Source of the DNA: Acanthochromis polyacanthus
Lineage: Eukaryota > Chordata > Actinopteri > Pomacentridae
Assembly (NCBI RefSeq): GCF_021347895.1
Contig: NC_067122.1
Span: 11,211,983 to 11,275,982, forward strand
Direction of reading: 5' to 3'
DNA length: 64,000 nucleotides
The position numbers and the translations under genes are program-made. The notes beneath the pieces are model-generated. The model was not told the origin of the DNA and did no database searches. It saw only the letters and a list, made by a program, of their open reading frames with translations. Positions 26,344 through 39,571 of the stretch are shown piece after piece (within the stretch, counting starts at the first letter, position 1; the number at the start of each line of letters is the position of its first letter).

Positions 26344-27669
26344 TGTACCTCGGCAGTCACTGCTTCATTAGAACTACAGTTTTTTGCTTCGCTGTTGAAT
26401 GACATGTTCAAATGCAGGATCTGACCTTATTATAGAGTTTGTACATTACCATTATGGATTTCTGAATCTACTTGTTTCCGCCCTTTGTGTACAGACTCGA
26501 TATCATCAATACCATATAAAATCAGATAATCTCTTCCCGTTTAGTCCCTGAAAAAGCCAATACGTGTCCTTCAGCACGCAACGCCTATTGAAGTGTTTGA
26601 AGTCAAAGGCACTTCTTAACCGTCACTTACTGGACATTAGTTTGGACGTGAGTTTTAGTAAAAACAAAAGAATATTTGCACAATCGCCTAACTTCTATCA
26701 TGCCATCTGTAGCTGTCTTGGCAGGTTAATGTCAGGACAGTGATGCGAACAGCTCTGGTTAGAAGACATTGAACAACTTCTGTAAAGACATGAAGGCAGA
26801 TTGAAATACAGTAGAATTACAGCATGCTGTATACATCATTCTCAACTCAGTGCAAACTTAGATATATTTAGCATACGTATATGCATAAAGAAATTAAACC
26901 TGCCGATTGCATCTTTTCTAAGGCAGTGTTCAGTATGTAGCCTCCTCATTGATTCCCCCCTGCAGGACAGCCTCCCTTTCTGCTGATACCACACAACGAT
27001 GACAGAGAGGACAAGGAAGGATTGAGCTTTAACCCCGTAACAGTCACCTCCCTCTTTAACAAAAAGCTTGGAAGCATTTTGTTCACTTAACTCTTCTTAG
27101 TGATTTGTCAAGTATGTGCCCCTGTGGACAGAAAGAAAAGATAAGAAACTGCCGTTCTGCTGTGTGAACACTCGTCTTATAAATAGGGAACTGCTACTAT
27201 TGTGATACTGGCACCATTTGAGTTGTGAGGCTTTTTGATTCAGTATGGACCATTTCCATTCAAAATGCAGAATTTTTTACTCTGTGGCCTGTGTTTGGGC
27301 GGTTAAAAGGAACATGGGTAAATGGAAAGCAGGTCAGGTGTCATGGCAGAGATGTCTACTGAACTGAATTCAATCTGGACAAACGGAAACTGTGACCAGG
27401 ACAGATAGGAACAGGTTGTGACAAACAGAGACAGATGGAGGGGAGTGAAGGCAACACGGTTAGAAAGAAAAGCAGAAAAGAGAGTTAGAACCTGCCATTA
27501 CATGACATGCCCACATCACACGACGAGTCAAGGGGTCTGAGAAGCACTCTAACGAGCAGTGGAACAACTGCATATTTTATGATCACTTTTCTCCATGAAG
27601 CAAAGCTTTCTGGTTGAGTTTGTACCACTGAGAGAGACGGAGAGAGTGAGAAAACGAGAGAGGAGTGAA

Positions 27670-27817
<148 letters not shown>

Positions 27818-27939
27818 GAGTGTGAATGTGTGGAGCAGAGGGGTTTTGGCCAACCAACGACTGTCATAATTCATAAGGGGAGACGGACAGAGTTGCTCAG
27901 TGCACTGTAACTCCACAAGGTGACTTTCACTTCGCCTGT

Positions 27940-28290
27940 AACTCTTTCTCTCTCTCTTCCTCTCAAACACACACACCGATGCACACTCTAACGCATTTTT
28001 TCATTCCTCTCTTCTCTATCTAACGTGTCTTTTCTCTTGTCTTACAGTGTGCTTTTTCTATCTTTAAGCCATTTTTTCCTTCTGTCCCAATCATTTTTTT
28101 TATTATCTGCAAGATTTGCTTTTCTGTTCTTTTACCTCCATCTTTTTTCATCCCTCTTTTCTTCTCTCTTCTCTGCCCCTCCTCTCCTCACCTCATATCT
28201 CTTCTGTATACTGATTCTCCACCTTTTGCTCCTCCCTCCTTGCTTGCTCCGGTCGTGTCTTATATTTTCGGCCTTTACCATCTAGTCTGG
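27940..28290 (+). repeat. Pyrimidine-rich low-complexity tract
   Basis: Dense ctct/ttct runs just downstream of the TG/TGCG array. No exon signature was found after its many potential AG acceptors. Confidence 0.7.
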
Positions 28291-31200
28291 TTATAAAATA
28301 TGCATGAAAATGACCTAAAACTTATTTTACTGTCGTTACCAGTTTAAGAAACTTCTGTGCTCATTTTAACAATGTACGACCAGAACAACTTTCAAGGGCA
28401 TTTTTTTTCTATTATGTCAAGGGAGAAGAGCAGGAAAAACAGAACAATATGCATCCATCCAGCTTGTAAGCTGGAGGCAGGGAATTGCATCTCCACCCAC
28501 TGAGCTGTTGACTCGATGGCCTCACCTTCACTGGGCCTCAACACTCCCTGTTTCCGTTTTTCATTTTCTTTTCTTTAAGTTGTTCTCTCGTTTTTTTTTG
28601 TTTTTTTTTAGTTAGATGTCAAACTGGCATGACTGAAAGTTTGAAAATGCAGAAAAAATGATGGAATCAGAATCATAGCATTACTCTTTAATGGTGTTTC
28701 CACCAGCACTGTTATAAGGAAATCATCCCATACACACAGAAAGGCTGCCAGAAGTACTGTACTGCCAAATGACCTGGGTAGCATGCTATATGAAAATGAT
28801 GCACCTGGGGAGAGCTAATCTGACATTTTAATGGCACGTTGAGATGAAAAGGAAGCTTTTCTGTTACACAGAAATTGGTTTAAAAAGAAATACATCCAGT
28901 CAAGATAGAAAAATAAGACATATTAGTTATTAAAATATATATTTAAAGTGTTGAAATGTCATTTTATCATGTATAATATATAAAACCTAATATTTACATT
29001 TAAATTTCCACGTTCAAATCAATATTTCAATGTCCAACTCTAAAATCTTGTTTCGGAAAATCGTAAATTCACATTAGCAATTAAAATATTGCAAATATAA
29101 ACTGCAAGATGTTTTTTTAAGTTGCTTTTCAAAAAAAAAAAAACACACATTGCCTCCGGCTAACATGAGATGACACATGATCACTGCTCCTTCATCTGCC
29201 TTAAAGCTTTTCTAGTGGAGCTCATACAACCTTGTAAATATGAATTTATGTTGAGAGAAAAGTCTAAGGGATACACAGACTGTAATGAGATTATCATATT
29301 GTTGCATATATTAATATATGCTCAATTAATGTCATCCTTTCAGTTCATTTTTAGCAAGTCTAAGTGCAAAAGCATGTTTAATCAGAGTTAAACAAGTCCA
29401 CTGTGTATCCCCAATGCATTTTCTGGCTTGTGAATTAAAAAGAAAAGCTTTTTGGGAGAGTAAGTGTGTGTGCTTTAGCTATAACTTCTGGCCATCCACC
29501 AGAAAGAAAGCAACAAATAAAGCAGTGTGGCTTCAATTAAATAATATATACTTAGAAATATCTATTGTCTTCTGCTGTTGTAAAGAAATTCAAAAGACAC
29601 AAAAAGTTTGGTCTGTTAACACTAATAGTAATTTAAGTTAATATTATGAAATCATTGGTTTCTGTGACTCTATGTGCAGCCACATTTTTTGCCTGAAGTG
29701 TAATTTGAACTTGGAACAGTTGTTTGTGCAGCTTGCTTGGTACAACTGTCAAAATTAAACCAGAGTTAGTGGGTAGAGAAAACCTTGTGTGTGTGTGTGT
29801 TTGTGTGTTTGCCCTACATGTTAGAATATCCCCAGTGCAGTTGGTGTGTCTCCAGCATCAGCCGCCCCCAGTAACGATTGCATTTCTGTGGTTGCGTCCG
29901 GCCTCCACATCTGTCTTATATCCCCGACGCGTGGGTGCTGGATCGAAGCCCCTGAAAGGAACCTAAAGTTTAGTAATACAAAGAACGGTGGATGTGTGTG
30001 TTTGTATATGTGTGCATAGTGAAGATGCTTCAAAGGCAAATTTCCTTTATTGAGATGCATATTTTGTTCCGTTCTTGTCCATGTGTGTGCCCTATATGTT
30101 CAATTATGTCTTCTTATGCGTGTGTACAAGTGTATCTGTCCGTCCACACGTGAGTGTTTTTGTGTGGGCACCGAGGGGTCAGAAGAGAACAGAGCAGTGC
30201 AGCTTTCTGCTGTTCAGTGATTTTGGTTTGGCTGGCCTTTTGGCTTTTCTTTAAGTCAGCGGCTTCAGCAGAGCCATCACACCCTGGCAACAAGCAGCAC
30301 CCTGGCGAAGACAGAGGGTCTGACCTGAAAGAGAGGGATGATGCAGTGTGGGAAAGAAAGAAAGAAACGAGACAAGATGGACGCTCAAGTCGAGAGAACG
30401 AGAGAGAGGGTCAAGAGCAAGCAGGAAAAATAAAGTTTCCAAAGCAGCTGTGTAAAACTCACTGGGAGGATGGGTGAGGAGGTGGAAAAATATAGGCAAG
30501 GGAGAGAAGCTGAGATAAAGGTGTAAGGTAACTACTGTTTTCCAAATAATGACAGCAATCTGAGACACATTTGTTTGGGATTTAGAAAAGTAGGCCTTGA
30601 AAAGGAGATAAAGCAAAACTGTTACAGCCTTTTTTCCTTTGGAATAATGATAGTGGATTTATATAGATAGGTGGAAGTAGTTAGAAAGATGGAAATGAAG
30701 GAGAAAAGAGGCGAAGTAACAGGGGATGAATGTGATAAAGAAGGAAGACACAAAGAGAAGGAGGGGAGAAGATTAGTGAGGGGAAAGAGAATGGAAGTAG
30801 GTGTGGAGACAGAGTGATATGCAGCCATCAGACAGAACAGTATTAGTGACAGTACTCTGAGTGAAAGCCAAACCAATGATTTTCACCTCAGAGTTGCACA
30901 TTTTCTGGTTTTGTTCATGCATTTGGCGCCTTTTTCCCCATGGCCTAATGCCTAGTGTAGTATTTAAACAATAGCCACGTCATAATAAACGTTACATTTG
31001 TGCTTATCTAAGTTAATTTCACCCATTTTTGTATTTGTGGTGCCATAATGAGCTTGTCCACCGGCAAAGGTTTTCACTCTGCCTTTATCGTTAATACAGA
31101 GTGCAGAGTAAAGGTCTTCCAATAGGGGTTGAGTGTTAAATTTAAACAGTCTTGCAGCTAACTCGTTCAGTTCAGTCAGTAGCAGGAGATTCGCACAGAG

Positions 31201-31585
31201 GCAGGCAGCGGCTAACGCAGAGCTTACGCAGAGGTGGGACGAGCGTCAGATATCGGAGGAGCTCGATGCCAGCAGCCTGACCCACACACAATTAATCACA
31301 TCCCACTGGGTGGCAGGACAGGAAAGAGGAGGAGAGATGGTGATGGAGTAGAGGAGGAGGGAGCGAGAGAGAAGGAGGGAGAAAGGCGATTTAGGATGGA
31401 AATCAAACAGGGCTAAGAGACAGCTGAGAAAAGATGAGAGGAGAGTAATAGAAAGAAGGAGGAGGGGAGTCAAGAAAGAGAGGCAATCTGCAATCTAATT
31501 TGTTCTCGTTTAAGGTGTAATGGTCTCATCAGCAGGTTTTTATGTACATATCTTTTTCTGTCTGTCTCCCTCCCATGTTGTTAGT

Positions 31586-31592
31586 CTTTCCT

Positions 31593-31644
<52 letters not shown>

Positions 31645-31656
31645 TCCTTTCTTTCT
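31586..31656 (+). repeat. (TTTC)n microsatellite
   Basis: Tetranucleotide array with one ttcc interruption near 31646. Confidence 0.95.
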
Positions 31657-32595
31657 GCTTCTCCAAGATTTTCATTTCAGAAACCCATAAAGCATTCATT
31701 ATTTATTATTCATTCGGAATTTGTTCGGAATGCAAGTGTGACAGATTATGAAATATCACAAAGCAAAACCTGGCATTGTGTTCTAACACTCACTCGCTCG
31801 CATACACACAAGTATTAGTTTCTCTGCTTCTCTCTCTCCTGCACTCACATACAACCTTCTGCCAAACCACATGGAATTGTCCAATGATGACCATCCTGTA
31901 TTCCTGTTTACTTAGTGTCAGTTAATTTGATTAAAATCAACATAATCAGTTTGGGGTTTTCGAGGGCAGCTTTTGTAATGTCATAACATCCAGGCTTTAA
32001 TTTGTACGCCACCTCAGAGAGTGTTTCACTGGGATACCTTAGTGTTTCCACTTTTAATCTGCTCTTTTCCAAGAATTTGTCTCATTATTGGACATAGTTC
32101 CTTCCTTTGTCCCTCGAGCGATCTAAAAAAGCTTGCAGCGTTCAGCACCCCCTGGTCTCAGTGAGAAATAATGCGAACATCCATTATTCAGTTATTCAGT
32201 TTAAAAGCACCAATACAGAAACCTTTTCTTGCCTCCATTTTGTGCTACTATGCAAAAAAGCAGACTAAATTTTGGAAATGTCAGTGTTTCACTTATTAAA
32301 TGATTTGCATTCTGTTTTTTCCACATTACATGAACAGTGGTCAGTCATATGCTAATTTCTCCTAATTGTAGACGTATACGTGGCAAGATTTGGTCATAAA
32401 ACACCCAAACTGCTAATTTTTCTCAGCCCCTTAGTGTGTGTGTTTTTTTTTGTTTTTTTTGTGGCTAAACAGTTGAGCTTTCCCAGGGTGGTTTCCAGCG
32501 GCAACACTCTGAAAATGTCAATTTTCTCAGAGATGAGTGGAGTAAATTGCACGACTTCGGTTGTTCAAACACTTGAGAGATTATTAAACCGGTCC

Positions 32596-32700
32596 TTTCA
32601 CACTCACACACACACACACACAACACACACACGTATGCATGCATGCAACAACACATGTACTCAAACGGGCGCAAACACAAATGCACACACACACACATTT
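32596..32700 (+). repeat. CA-rich microsatellite cluster
   Basis: Two short CA arrays (about 32600-32632 and 32684-32697) with gcatgcatgca and aaacaca text between them. Similar dispersed CA text continues at about 33030-33400. Confidence 0.85.
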
Positions 32701-33413
32701 GACAGATACACACAAACAAAGCACACGAACACGATTTAACACCGGGCTGAAAGGGTAACGCAGTAAAGCAGGCATTAAACCCCGTGGGAAAGTTCAAATA
32801 TGAGACAATTCAGCTGCTAAAAGCTCTTAACTCTTACACCTAAAGACCCTTAAAGCCTGTTTGCGGACGTCATAGAGCTTTAGAGCTGAGAGTTAAAGTC
32901 GTCAGGGTCAAAAATCACTTCAGTTTCCACGGTGAAATCTCCTGATCAAAAGAGACACGTACAAGGACGGGACCATTCATTCGTATATCCCACTCTTTCT
33001 CCGTCTCTCTCTCTCTCTCATCAGCCTCCCACACTCACAGGCAAACAGATACACTTATAAAGACATTCAAGCTTTCATTCACACAGTCGCATCCTTGAAA
33101 AGCCTTTATCTGTCCGCCAAACATACCCACCACCACAAATGAACAAGCAATAAATGCGGAAAAGTAGCGCCGCATGCTCCTACACACCCGAGTGGACACA
33201 CACACCTACGTATGCAGAAGCATTGTGTAGGGCTGCGCCACTGTGCGACTAAAGGTGACTGATGACTTCAAGGGTCGGTGAGTCCCGCTGTCTGACTCAG
33301 CGAGACAGAATACAGCTGTCCAGCCCACTACATGCACACAAGCGAACACATGCGCTCACACACAAGGACACACACATGCATATTCATCTCTGCATGTAGC
33401 TATAGACAGAACA

Positions 33414-33432
33414 CCCCCCCCCCCCCCCCCCC
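33414..33432 (+). repeat. Poly-C run of about 19 bp
   Basis: A homopolymer of C right after CA-rich text. Its exact length is unreliable in most sequencing data. Confidence 0.9.
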
Positions 33433-34512
33433 TCCGCTGTCTCTCTGGTGGTGATGGAGTGAATAAAAAGAGTGAAAAGATTAAATTATTAGGTGACCGA
33501 TTTGAGTGACACACATTTCAGGGGCTCTCCTCGTCTCTTTAGCTCTCCCCTCAATGAAAGAGTGAGGTGTGAAGGAGTTGCACAAATGTGTGACTGGAGG
33601 AGCAAAGTGTCCATGCGTTTGCTTTTGCCTGCTCTCCTAAAGCTGTAATGAGGCCTCAGGGAAGATGCTGAGGGCTCTTCACACAACTCAAAGAGCCTTT
33701 TAGGCCTTTCGAGAGTTGGCCCCTTTTCAGCGCCTGTGTGGGAAAGCCCTGCGAGAAATAAATTCAACTGACAACTCGCGTCAAAATAAAAAAAAAACCT
33801 GTGCTTTACTTAAATATATCGATAATAAACATCTACCATCTTTCAGAATAAATGCACATCTCTTACCTTTATTGTCATGTACTGTAGCCACTTCCTAGAA
33901 TCTTTCTCGTTCTCTACATCTTCTATATACTTGCAGACAGGTCCTTCATAATTTAAAGACCCCTTCCAGTGACAGAGTTATTAACTTGTTAAAATGTGCA
34001 GATGTCATTTAGTCGGTTGAGGATATGTCTTGTGCCAGATAAGCAGGTAGTGTCACGGTGAAGTATTTTCACTTTTAAAATGCAGCATACCAACAGTTTC
34101 AAACCAAAAGTATCTACCCTCTATGTGGGCTTTCTGTATCATTCTTCTTCTTGCCGATCACTCCAGTACAACAACATATCATTGTGTAGAGTAGTTTTAC
34201 AGTGTTTACTGCAGAGCCTTGGTGAGCTGACGTGCTCGAGCGGCAGTGAGAAGAGGTTGAGAGCTTCATGGAGCCCCACATTCTGAAGGAGCTGTTGAGC
34301 GTTAAGTTACATCTAAGCCAAAACCTCTAAATATGTTGTTTTGATACACAGAGGCAAATGTAAGAAACAGCTACATGGACAACCACTACCACAAGATGTC
34401 TGGTGTTGTAGTTGGCTTTATTGCCAATTAATCAGGACTAAGAGCTCTGAGAAGCTACAGCCAATTACTTTAAAATAAGAAGCTATTCCAGTTTTACTGA
34501 TGTTTGGCTCTT

Positions 34513-34950
34513 AAAGGAATGGTGTGACAGTTTGGGGAATGCACTCATTAGCTTCTTTGCCGGAGGTTAGAAGCAAAGATCGATGTCCCTCTCAGTTCTT
34601 TACGGTGGATATAAAGCCACTACTAGCAGCTGGTTAGCTTCACGCAAAGAGTAGAAAGAGCTCAATTTACAGAATCACCCTGCAATCACCTCTAAATGTT
34701 TAATGTTGGCTAATCCATAAAGAAGCTGTCTAAAAATGACACAGTGTGGCTTTGTGGGTCAGATTAGTTGTTGGCACGGTAACCTTCTGGAGTCTTGGTT
34801 GATTCTCTGGCAGCCTCACGGTGATGCTAACCAGCTGGTGGCTGTAGCTTCATGTTTACCACATAGGCCTGGGAGAATATCTTTGGATGCTTTCAAAAGC
34901 AAAAACATTTGGAGGTTTTAGTCGGTGCCATTTTAAAGTTTAATTTTGAT
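34513..34950. mobile_element. Degraded copy of an abundant teleost repeat
   Basis: Begins ttaaaggaatggtgtgacag and continues with tttggggaatgcact, ttagcttctttgccggag, gatcgatg and agcagctggttagctt. From memory this order matches a repeat very common in percomorph fish ('ttaaaggaatagttcgacat...' type). I cannot assign its class with certainty. The end point is approximate. Confidence 0.6.
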
Positions 34951-36004
34951 TTATGGAGTTTGTAAAAAAAAAAAAAAAAAATGTTATGCGCATAATGTGC
35001 TTTTTCTTGAGGTTTTATGTTCAGCTGAGCAGAGGCACTTTGGCAAAATAGGCTAAGAATAAAATTTAAACAAAGAGCCTCAAGTCAATGGATGAATTTA
35101 AATGTTTTTACGCCTCGCATTCCTGCAAAATCGATGCGTACATTGGCTTCACGGTTTATCTTAATACATGCTTTGAATGAGAATCAACATACCAATGTGA
35201 TACAATTTATACCTGCTTTAACCTATCCACTCCGTTTGCTGTTCACCTCATTTTATTTTCAGCCAAATAACATTTTGCATTTAGTCTGTCCAATCAATAT
35301 TTTTTCAGTCACGCCAGTGGAATTCCAATTTGGTTCCTGAAAAGATTCAATTTAGAAAACGGGCGTGTTAGCTTGATTGAACTTGATCACATTAATAACA
35401 GTGTAGCCTTTCTTTTACATTTTATTGGAGGTATTTATATAGGAGGGCATCCCACTCGGTTTTACATGATGCACTGAATGCAGCAAATTGGTGAGAGGCC
35501 TCGGATTCCTATGGAAGCATTAATTGTGATCCAAACTGCCTTTATATTTTTTTAACCAACCAGTACAACAGACTTCTTTCAACATCCTTGGGTTTCCTTT
35601 TCTCCATATATAATCCTACATAAGCCAGTTATTTCCCACCACAGCTTCCTGTAGAGGCCTGACCTTATCATAATGCTGTTATGTTGTTAGAATAATATGA
35701 AGACAGAGAATGTAAGATCAAATGGATGTAGATGCATTACACTTGTTGGCCGACTGAGGCAACTGTTGGGGGAAAATTTGGCTGAGTGTCTTTCTATTCC
35801 TGCAATGGAAATAAAACTGTTCATAGAGCTGTTAAAAGCTGTTGTTGATGAAAAGCCAACAATCAGTTTACTGACTAACTGATGGTATCATTATCATGAC
35901 ACTCTTAGTCACAATAGGACTATGGGCGTTTTATTTAAGGATTTCATGTAATCTCATAAAATCGATATTAAAAATATTAAAATTTAATTGATGCAAAAGA
36001 TGTA

Positions 36005-36186
36005 TTTTATTTTTGTAAGTAGTTTTTTTTTTTTTTTTAGGCAGACAGGAAAGTAGAGGAGAAGAATGGGAGGAAGACCTCCAGCAAAGGGGAATGAGCT
36101 GGAATTGAACCCAGGCCACTGTGTCGGGGACTATAGCTCCCATTTATGGGTCGCTCACTCAACTAGTTGAGCTATCTGGGCACCCT
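36005..36186 (-). mobile_element. tRNA-derived SINE, minus strand
   Basis: Flanked by a perfect 11-bp target duplication caaaagatgta at 35994-36004 and 36187-36197. Read on the minus strand, the head has a box A (tagctcaactagttgag) and a box B (gggttcaattcc) of RNA polymerase III promoters. A tail follows (ccctttgctggaggtc..., tttcctgtctgcct) like that of common fish SINEs, ending in an A-rich run seen as T's at about 36020-36039 on the plus strand. It is a retroposed element and not a functional tRNA gene. Confidence 0.9.
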
Positions 36187-38007
36187 CAAAAGATGTACTG
36201 TCCCATCAAGTATTGCTTTCTAATGTTTACAATTATTAAAGGGAGCTTGATCAACTGTAGCGACAATGGAGCTGTAAGTGGGCTCATAAAATTACTTTGT
36301 TGTGCTCTCACTTTGTGGCTGCTTTCCCACAATTGAGTATTGATTTAAGGTTCCAGAGCAGGCCCGAGTGCATCAGTCGGTTTTTGTTGAAGTGTTTCGT
36401 TGAAGTTTAGACATCAGTGCTTGGAAATGAGAAGTCTAATCTTCCAAAATGATTGATGAAAATTGGGATAAACTATGATGCAGAAAATGACACTTCAGTC
36501 AGATATGCTGGTACACGAAACACTGTATTCAGAAAATCAATGTATGATAAATACTGAACAACAAAATCACCATTCAAGACGTTAAAGTAGTTTTTATGAT
36601 GAGCCTTAGAATGTGTTTGGGAATTCACTAAATACTGCATTTCCTTCACTCTGCTCCTTTTTACAGACCATAACTGATGTTAGTGATTACATGAGAGACT
36701 AATCGTATTGAATGTGGAGTCAATATTGGTTGTAATCACAGTCATAAAGTTACAGTGTTATGTTGTGTTTTACTGTCTGTAGTAATTCAGATGTTCTGCC
36801 GGTGTATTGATCTGTGTCTGTTAAGGCTGATTGAGCATAATAGAGACTAATAGAAAATTCACTTTATTACACGCAGACTCGCACACTGCCAGTTGATGTA
36901 TACAACAGAAAACAAATTCCAAACAGGGACAAGCATTTCCAGGCTTCCTCTTCAGAAATATGACACCTTTGTGTGAATAAAAATCAGGATTTTCATTTTC
37001 TCCACATCTAGGGAAGTGCACATTCAAATTTGGATGTTAATAGACTTCTGACTCAGAACTGTGACCTTGTGGTTAGAGCACCTTGTACCATTTTGAAGAA
37101 ATGAAGAATTTGAAGGTCAGAAAGGTTTGGTGACCATGTAGGATATTGCTCTCTAAATGAGAACTGTCGTGGAAAAAAAATGACTTGGTTGATGGTAGAA
37201 ACAGCTGCTTTGTATGTCAGTAGACACATTTTTTTTATGTTTACACCACCTGCTGGCATGTGGGACATTTAAGATACTTATTATGAAGCGAAGAGGATAG
37301 AAAGTGCATGCAGCTTGTGCATGTTTTGACATCTGCAGATCAAACTTTCCAAATATAGGACAATTACGAGATTGAAGGTGTTCATATTTTGCTTTAGTTC
37401 CAACATTTTCTCTCTGTTTCCCCAGTAACAAAGAGGTAAGAACAGCTCATCTTCTTACAACAATTTTCCATTCGTGCAATGCAACATTTCTGCAGGGACT
37501 GTGATTTATTTGCAATGATTTAAAGAACAACAATAACACTTGGTTTGGAATATCTGTAATTTGGGTTTCGCCAACTTGTGTCATGCGGCATAATTTCGTA
37601 CAAAATAGTAATGTTGCAAAATTCCAAAAGGTGACCTTAATTTTTTTGGACTGCTGGACAATCACTTGAGGTGCTTTTCAGGTTCAGCCAAGTCTGACAT
37701 CCAGGATCTTTTAAGTGCAGCTGAAGATGTCTGAACGTCCACAAATAGCCACTAAATGTTGTGTATGTGAGAACGTGTCTGCATGAGGGAGGAAGGATTG
37801 ACGACGAAGGCTTTGACCTCAGTGTGTAGGCTGCGGCAAAGACACATATGATAGCATCGCTTTCTTTCTCTGCGCGCACACACACAGACACACAGACACG
37901 CAAACACTCGCGATAGCATCTCCCTGGTGGGTTGCCTCTAAAGAGTCTCCTCCATCACTGACTGCAGAGGCCCTTTTACTGCAACAGAGAGATCACTGCA
38001 TCGAAAG

Positions 38008-38128
38008 CACACACACACACACACACACGTTCCAGAGGCACGCAAGAATGTACATGCTGACTCAAGAAGACACACATACAATGAGCACACACACACACAC
38101 GCACACATATACAAACATGTATACGTAG

Positions 38129-38171
<43 letters not shown>
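38008..38171 (+). repeat. CA-rich microsatellite cluster
   Basis: Three CA arrays (about 38008-38028, 38085-38106 and 38132-38171) separated by short mixed text. Confidence 0.9.
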
Positions 38172-38175
<4 letters not shown>

Positions 38176-39148
38176 GGGATCATGGATCTATCCTGCTATA
38201 CCACTGCAGCGGTCACTGCAGCCTCTCTCAAATTAAAAAGAAAAAAAATCGAGCTGAATAGACATTTTATAATAGAAACATTGTGTGTTGCAAACACCAG
38301 TGTTGGATCAGTCCTTGAGCTCTCTTTAACTGTGACTGCAGAAGGAAGATTTTTTTTTTTTTTCAAACAGGCTTTTCTCAAATAATTTGTCCACAACTCA
38401 GCAAGTAAAACTCCGCTTTTAAATCAATGCATACTGAGAGTTTTCTTTTTTATACCGGGCCAGATATGAAAATGTAACACCTTATTCACCTTTGAATGAT
38501 TAAATACAGACAACATGCTGCTTTTCAAAATGATTGTTGGAATATTGATTCTTTAATGGACAAAATGCTCACAGGATCCCAACTTGGAGAGATATCTATT
38601 AATTATGTTCTGATGTAATTTACACACAAGTTAAAAGTAGAATTAAGATTGCTTTAAAACTCCCTAAAGAAATAGGAGTGTGATCCATGAATGTATATTT
38701 AGAGAAATGTGTGTATAGTTTAATTATTCAACAGGCCACATAATGCAGTAACTTCTACTCTCTTACACCACGCAACTTCAGCATGCAAAAGACAGAAAGT
38801 CCAGGGGAAGAAAGCATCCTTATTCGAAGCATAACGTCAGCCCATATGCTAATTCACAGAACATGAAATATTTTCCTAACCATATAACATCAGTTCTGAA
38901 ACATTTGTAAGTGGGGCCACAGTTACACAGCCAATGTTCTGGTTTGCACTCTGTGTTACAGCATGGTGTGTTCAGATTTGTCAAGGCTGCAGGATTACAG
39001 AGTTTAGGCTGACATACGGTTGAGAGCAAATGCACTGGAAAGTCTGCATTTGGACCAATCAGACATTTTGTACTGCAAAACTAAAGGCCTGAATTAAATG
39101 TCTGGATCAAGCAGATGTCCAGCACAGTGATCTTTTCCTGGTCGCTTA

Positions 39149-39571
39149 CACTGACCAGCCACAACATTAAAATCACTTGCTTTCTGCAGGAAACCTCGGG
39201 GGTCTTAGCATTCATGTGGATGTTACTTTGACACGTAACTAAACAAACAAAGTGCACTCCTACAGCTAAACCCTAACCCCAGAAATTGCTTAAGAATAGC
39301 TTGAGGATCACAAGCAAGAGTTCACGGTGTTGACCTGCAAGCTCCTCAGATCCCAGTATGAGCTAATATCAGTGAGATGCACTGGAGAAAACCTGATCCT
39401 CAGCAACCTCAACCCGCAACCCAAAAGAACTAAAGATCCCTTTCCAAGGTCTCAGTGCCACACCGCAGGAAACCCTCACAGGTCCGGTATCCATGCCCCG
39501 ATTGGTCGGAGCAGTTTTGGCAACAAGTAGGGGATCTACACGATATTAGGCAGGTGGTTTTATTGGTGTGT
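39149..39571. mobile_element. Internally deleted TIR DNA transposon (Tc1/mariner-like)
   Basis: The left end cactgaccagccacaacatt follows a TA. The right side has gatattaggcaggtggtttta, the inverse of the known inner end of this fish family. Internal text attcatgtggatgttacttt and gacacgtaac, and near the right cggtatccatgccccg, match pieces I recall from full-length family members, in the right order with large gaps. It is therefore a deletion derivative with no coding capacity. Superfamily and right border are tentative. Confidence 0.62.

Noticed and set aside
36105..36186. tRNA gene on the minus strand
   Set aside because: Boxes A and B are present, but the SINE tail, poly-A and target duplication show a retroposon and not a tRNA gene.
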